A stretch of DNA of 5,764 nucleotides, taken from assembly GCA_945956975.1 (NCBI GenBank), contig CAMFKC010000191.1, positions 1 through 5,764 on the forward strand. The letters are read 5' to 3'. Position numbers and translations under genes: made by a program. The first letter of the stretch is position 1; every line of letters begins with the position of its first letter. A model generated the notes under the pieces. It saw only the letters and a program-made list of their open reading frames with translations. It was not told the DNA's origin and did not search any database. Of the stretch, positions 5,585 to 5,764 are shown piece by piece. Source of the stretch: an uncultured Methylocystaceae bacterium (GTDB lineage: Bacteria > Pseudomonadota > Alphaproteobacteria > Rhizobiales > Beijerinckiaceae).

Positions 5585-5764
5585 GCGAGAAGAACCAGGT
5601 CACGGCCGCAGTCCTCGTCATTGGCGACGAGATTCTGTCCGGGCGCACCAAGGACAAGAACATCGGCTACATCGCAGATTATCTGATGCAGATCGGCATC
5701 GACCTCAGCGAAGTGCGCATCGTGCCGGATGTCGAGAAGGAGATCGTGGACGCAGTGAACGCGC
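5581..5764 (+). CDS. Molybdopterin-binding (CinA N-terminal/MoaB-Mog type) protein, N-terminal part (runs off right edge)
   Basis: The first 61 codons are present: after MSEKNQVTAA comes VLVIGDEILSGRTKDKNIGY, then IADYLMQIGIDLSEVRIVPD. The pattern 'GDEIL.G...D.N..Y....L...G' with the following 'V.D' is the start of the MoCF/MoaB-Mog fold, shared by molybdenum cofactor enzymes and by the N-terminal domain of CinA. In alphaproteobacteria a stand-alone version of about 250 residues, often labelled competence/damage-inducible protein A or molybdopterin-binding protein, is common; whether this copy carries a C-terminal deamidase domain cannot be seen. The start is the ATG at 5581, which overlaps the fkbM stop by 4 bases, with GGAAG 8 bases upstream inside the fkbM 3' end. 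Its actual ligand and role in the cell are uncertain. Confidence 0.9.
   Translation, partial: MSEKNQVTAAVLVIGDEILSGRTKDKNIGYIADYLMQIGIDLSEVRIVPDVEKEIVDAVNA

Overview
The window (5,764 bases, GC-rich, roughly 60-65 % by eye) looks like ordinary chromosome from an alphaproteobacterium, most likely a Hyphomicrobiales/Phyllobacteriaceae-type organism (Mesorhizobium or Aminobacter relatives). The reasons are the presence of usg, the map-radC pair, a short CinA-like molybdopterin-binding protein, and promoter-like sequences that fit the alphaproteobacterial CTTGAC-N17-CTATAT pattern better than the enteric one. I see no tRNA, rRNA, CRISPR array, insertion sequence, phage gene or attachment site. 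The species assignment is inference.

Layout from left to right. A DoxX-family membrane protein gene runs off the left edge on the minus strand (1-184). A 255-base non-coding stretch follows, carrying a near-perfect palindrome, repeated GCAATCG heptamers and a hairpin. Next is usg on the plus strand (440-757). It converges on a minus-strand gene for a membrane-anchored GGDEF-EAL cyclic-di-GMP protein (789-2951), with a compact hairpin between the two stops. Upstream of that gene, on the same strand, is the pair map-radC: methionine aminopeptidase (3759-4586), then 7 bases later a RadC/JAB-domain protein (3062-3751). Transcribed away from map is an FkbM-family methyltransferase gene (4712-5584). 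It overlaps by 4 bases (ATGA) a CinA-type molybdopterin-binding protein gene that runs off the right edge (5581-5764).

The genes form small independent units rather than one pathway: map-radC (a housekeeping N-terminal methionine excision enzyme plus a RadC protein of unclear role), fkbM-moaB/cinA-like (probably co-transcribed), and the single genes doxX, usg and the c-di-GMP gene. The most informative points are sequence details. The c-di-GMP protein has a degenerate GGDEF signature (EGDEF) and no RxxD inhibitory site but a complete EAL catalytic set. RadC keeps a perfect JAMM motif but has lost the usual helix-hairpin-helix glycines. The map and fkbM promoters appear to overlap at their -10 boxes. 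I did not find a convincing new multi-gene system.
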